DNA from: JADCRZ01 sp037718865
Lineage (GTDB): Bacteria; Bacteroidota; Bacteroidia; Chitinophagales; Chitinophagaceae
Length of the DNA: 64,000 nt
Direction of reading: 5' to 3'
Assembly (NCBI GenBank): GCA_037718865.1
Contig: JBBJMP010000010.1
Location: forward strand, 62,001 to 126,000
Position numbers and translations under genes: made by a program. Shown here one piece after another: positions 63,337 through 64,000 of this stretch. Under the pieces are notes generated by a model that was not told where the DNA came from, did not search any database, and saw only the letters and a program-made list of their open reading frames with translations. The stretch's first letter is position 1. Each line of letters starts with the position of its first letter.

Positions 63337-64000
63337 ATGCACATATTGGAAAACTATATATCCGGGTCCTGGGTTAAAGGTCATGGGAGCGGGCAGCCCT
63401 TATACAATGCGGTCAATGGTGAGGTGGTGGGATTCGCAACAACGCAAGGGTTGGATTTTGCAGCAATACTGGATTACGGCAGAAAAACGGGCAACCCCGC
63501 CCTGCGCAAAATGACCTTTCACGAAAGAGGCAGAATGCTTCGGGCCCTTGCCCTGCATCTCTTCGACCGGAAAGAAAAATTTTATGCCATCAGTTATCAA
63601 ACCGGGGCTACCAGGGCGGATAGCTGGATTGATATCGAGGGTGGCATCGGGAATTTATTCTCTTATGCTTCACTCCGCAAAAAACTTCCCAATGAATCTT
63701 TTCTACTGGATGGCGAGGGACATCAATTGGGAAAAGAGGGCAGTTTTATGGGGCAGCATATTTTAGTGCCTAAAGAAGGGATAGCCATTCATATCAACGC
63801 ATTTAATTTTCCGGTTTGGGGAATGCTGGAAAAATTGGCAGTAAATATATTAGCTGGTATGCCCGCAGTTGTCAAACCGGCTACGTTAACCTCTTTCATG
63901 GCAGAAGCTGTTGTTAAGGAGATCCATGCCTCCGGTATCTTACCTCCTGGCGCTTTACAATTGATTTGTGGCAGTGCGGGAGACCTGCTGGATCATGTAA
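63337..64000 (+). CDS. paaZ: Phenylacetate pathway protein PaaZ, N-terminal part (runs off the window)
   Basis: From the ATG at 63337 (MHILENYISGSWVKGHGSG) an open frame of 221 codons continues to the window edge. It is the start of the aldehyde-dehydrogenase domain of PaaZ: LYNAVNGEVVGFATTQGLDF, LRKMTFHERGRMLRALALHL, INAFNFPVWGMLEKLAVN and AVVKPATLTSFMAEAVVKEI. In full, PaaZ hydrolyses oxepin-CoA with its C-terminal hydratase domain and oxidises the resulting aldehyde. The family is about 680 residues long, so two thirds lies outside. An operator-like dyad lies just upstream. Confidence 0.88.
   Translation, partial: MHILENYISGSWVKGHGSGQPLYNAVNGEVVGFATTQGLDFAAILDYGRKTGNPALRKMTFHERGRMLRALALHLFDRKEKFYAISYQTGATRADSWIDIEGGIGNLFSYASLRKKLPNESFLLDGEGHQLGKEGSFMGQHILVPKEGIAIHINAFNFPVWGMLEKLAVNILAGMPAVVKPATLTSFMAEAVVKEIHASGILPPGALQLICGSAGDLLDHV

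Overview
The window looks like a chromosomal segment of a Bacteroidota bacterium, most likely of the Chitinophagaceae/Sphingobacteriia type. The reasons are a SusC/SusD pair, a C-terminal domain of the type IX secretion kind, several near-matches to the Bacteroidota promoter (TTTG, about 19 bases, TAnnTTTG) and housekeeping genes (recA, uvrB, adk) with family-typical architecture. I see no rRNA, tRNA, CRISPR array, prophage or replication origin.

The window has two contrasting halves. From 1 to about 26.4 kb most redox, detoxification and export genes are broken. These are a flavin-binding oxidase-like gene with an internal deletion, a DUF6544-like membrane protein with a frameshift and a nonsense codon, a DJ-1/PfpI stub joined to a frameshifted nitroreductase, and an IS3 copy cut by the 5' part of a group II intron that runs into a decayed molybdo-iron-sulfur aldehyde oxidoreductase operon. 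They continue with a 5'-frameshifted NmrA-like reductase next to an intact HxlR regulator, a gutted alpha/beta hydrolase, and a TetR-controlled RND efflux operon. In that operon TolC is split by an intact IS4-like element and carries a nonsense codon, the adaptor is frameshifted, and the pump is intact. An outer-membrane barrel remnant, an HxlR remnant and a frameshifted TldD homologue complete the set. Intact genes in this half include a cupin, a tandem universal stress protein, a penicillin-acylase-family enzyme, an S9-like peptidase and a PmbA homologue.

From 26.7 to 64 kb I found no disrupted genes. In order: a Tat-exported PhoD-type phosphatase; a zincin-type protease; a split Tm-1 pair (UPF0261 protein plus TIM-barrel PEP-hydrolase-like protein); a short-chain dehydrogenase divergent from a cytochrome P450; an ECF sigma/RskA-type anti-sigma pair divergent from SusC/SusD; a cold-shock protein with a basic tail; a GH5-like cytosolic glycosidase; a type II NADH dehydrogenase; a Cof-type HAD phosphatase; an O-methyltransferase; an Anbu proteasome-like hydrolase followed by a transglutaminase; a lone receiver protein; several small unknown proteins and a dodecin; an arginase-fold protein lacking metal ligands; uvrB; an AsmA-like protein; methylglyoxal synthase; a type IX secretion substrate; recA; adk; a DinB-like protein; and the start of paaZ, which runs off the window.

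Regulatory sequence is readable in places. A TGAACnnnGTTCA operator occurs three times around tetR and the efflux operon, two of them inside matching promoters. An imperfect dyad lies between hxlR and its divergent reductase gene. A perfect 6-base-arm repeat overlaps the predicted paaZ promoter. A dispersed element with a conserved leader and a terminator hairpin occurs four times, and its stem bases change in compensatory fashion.
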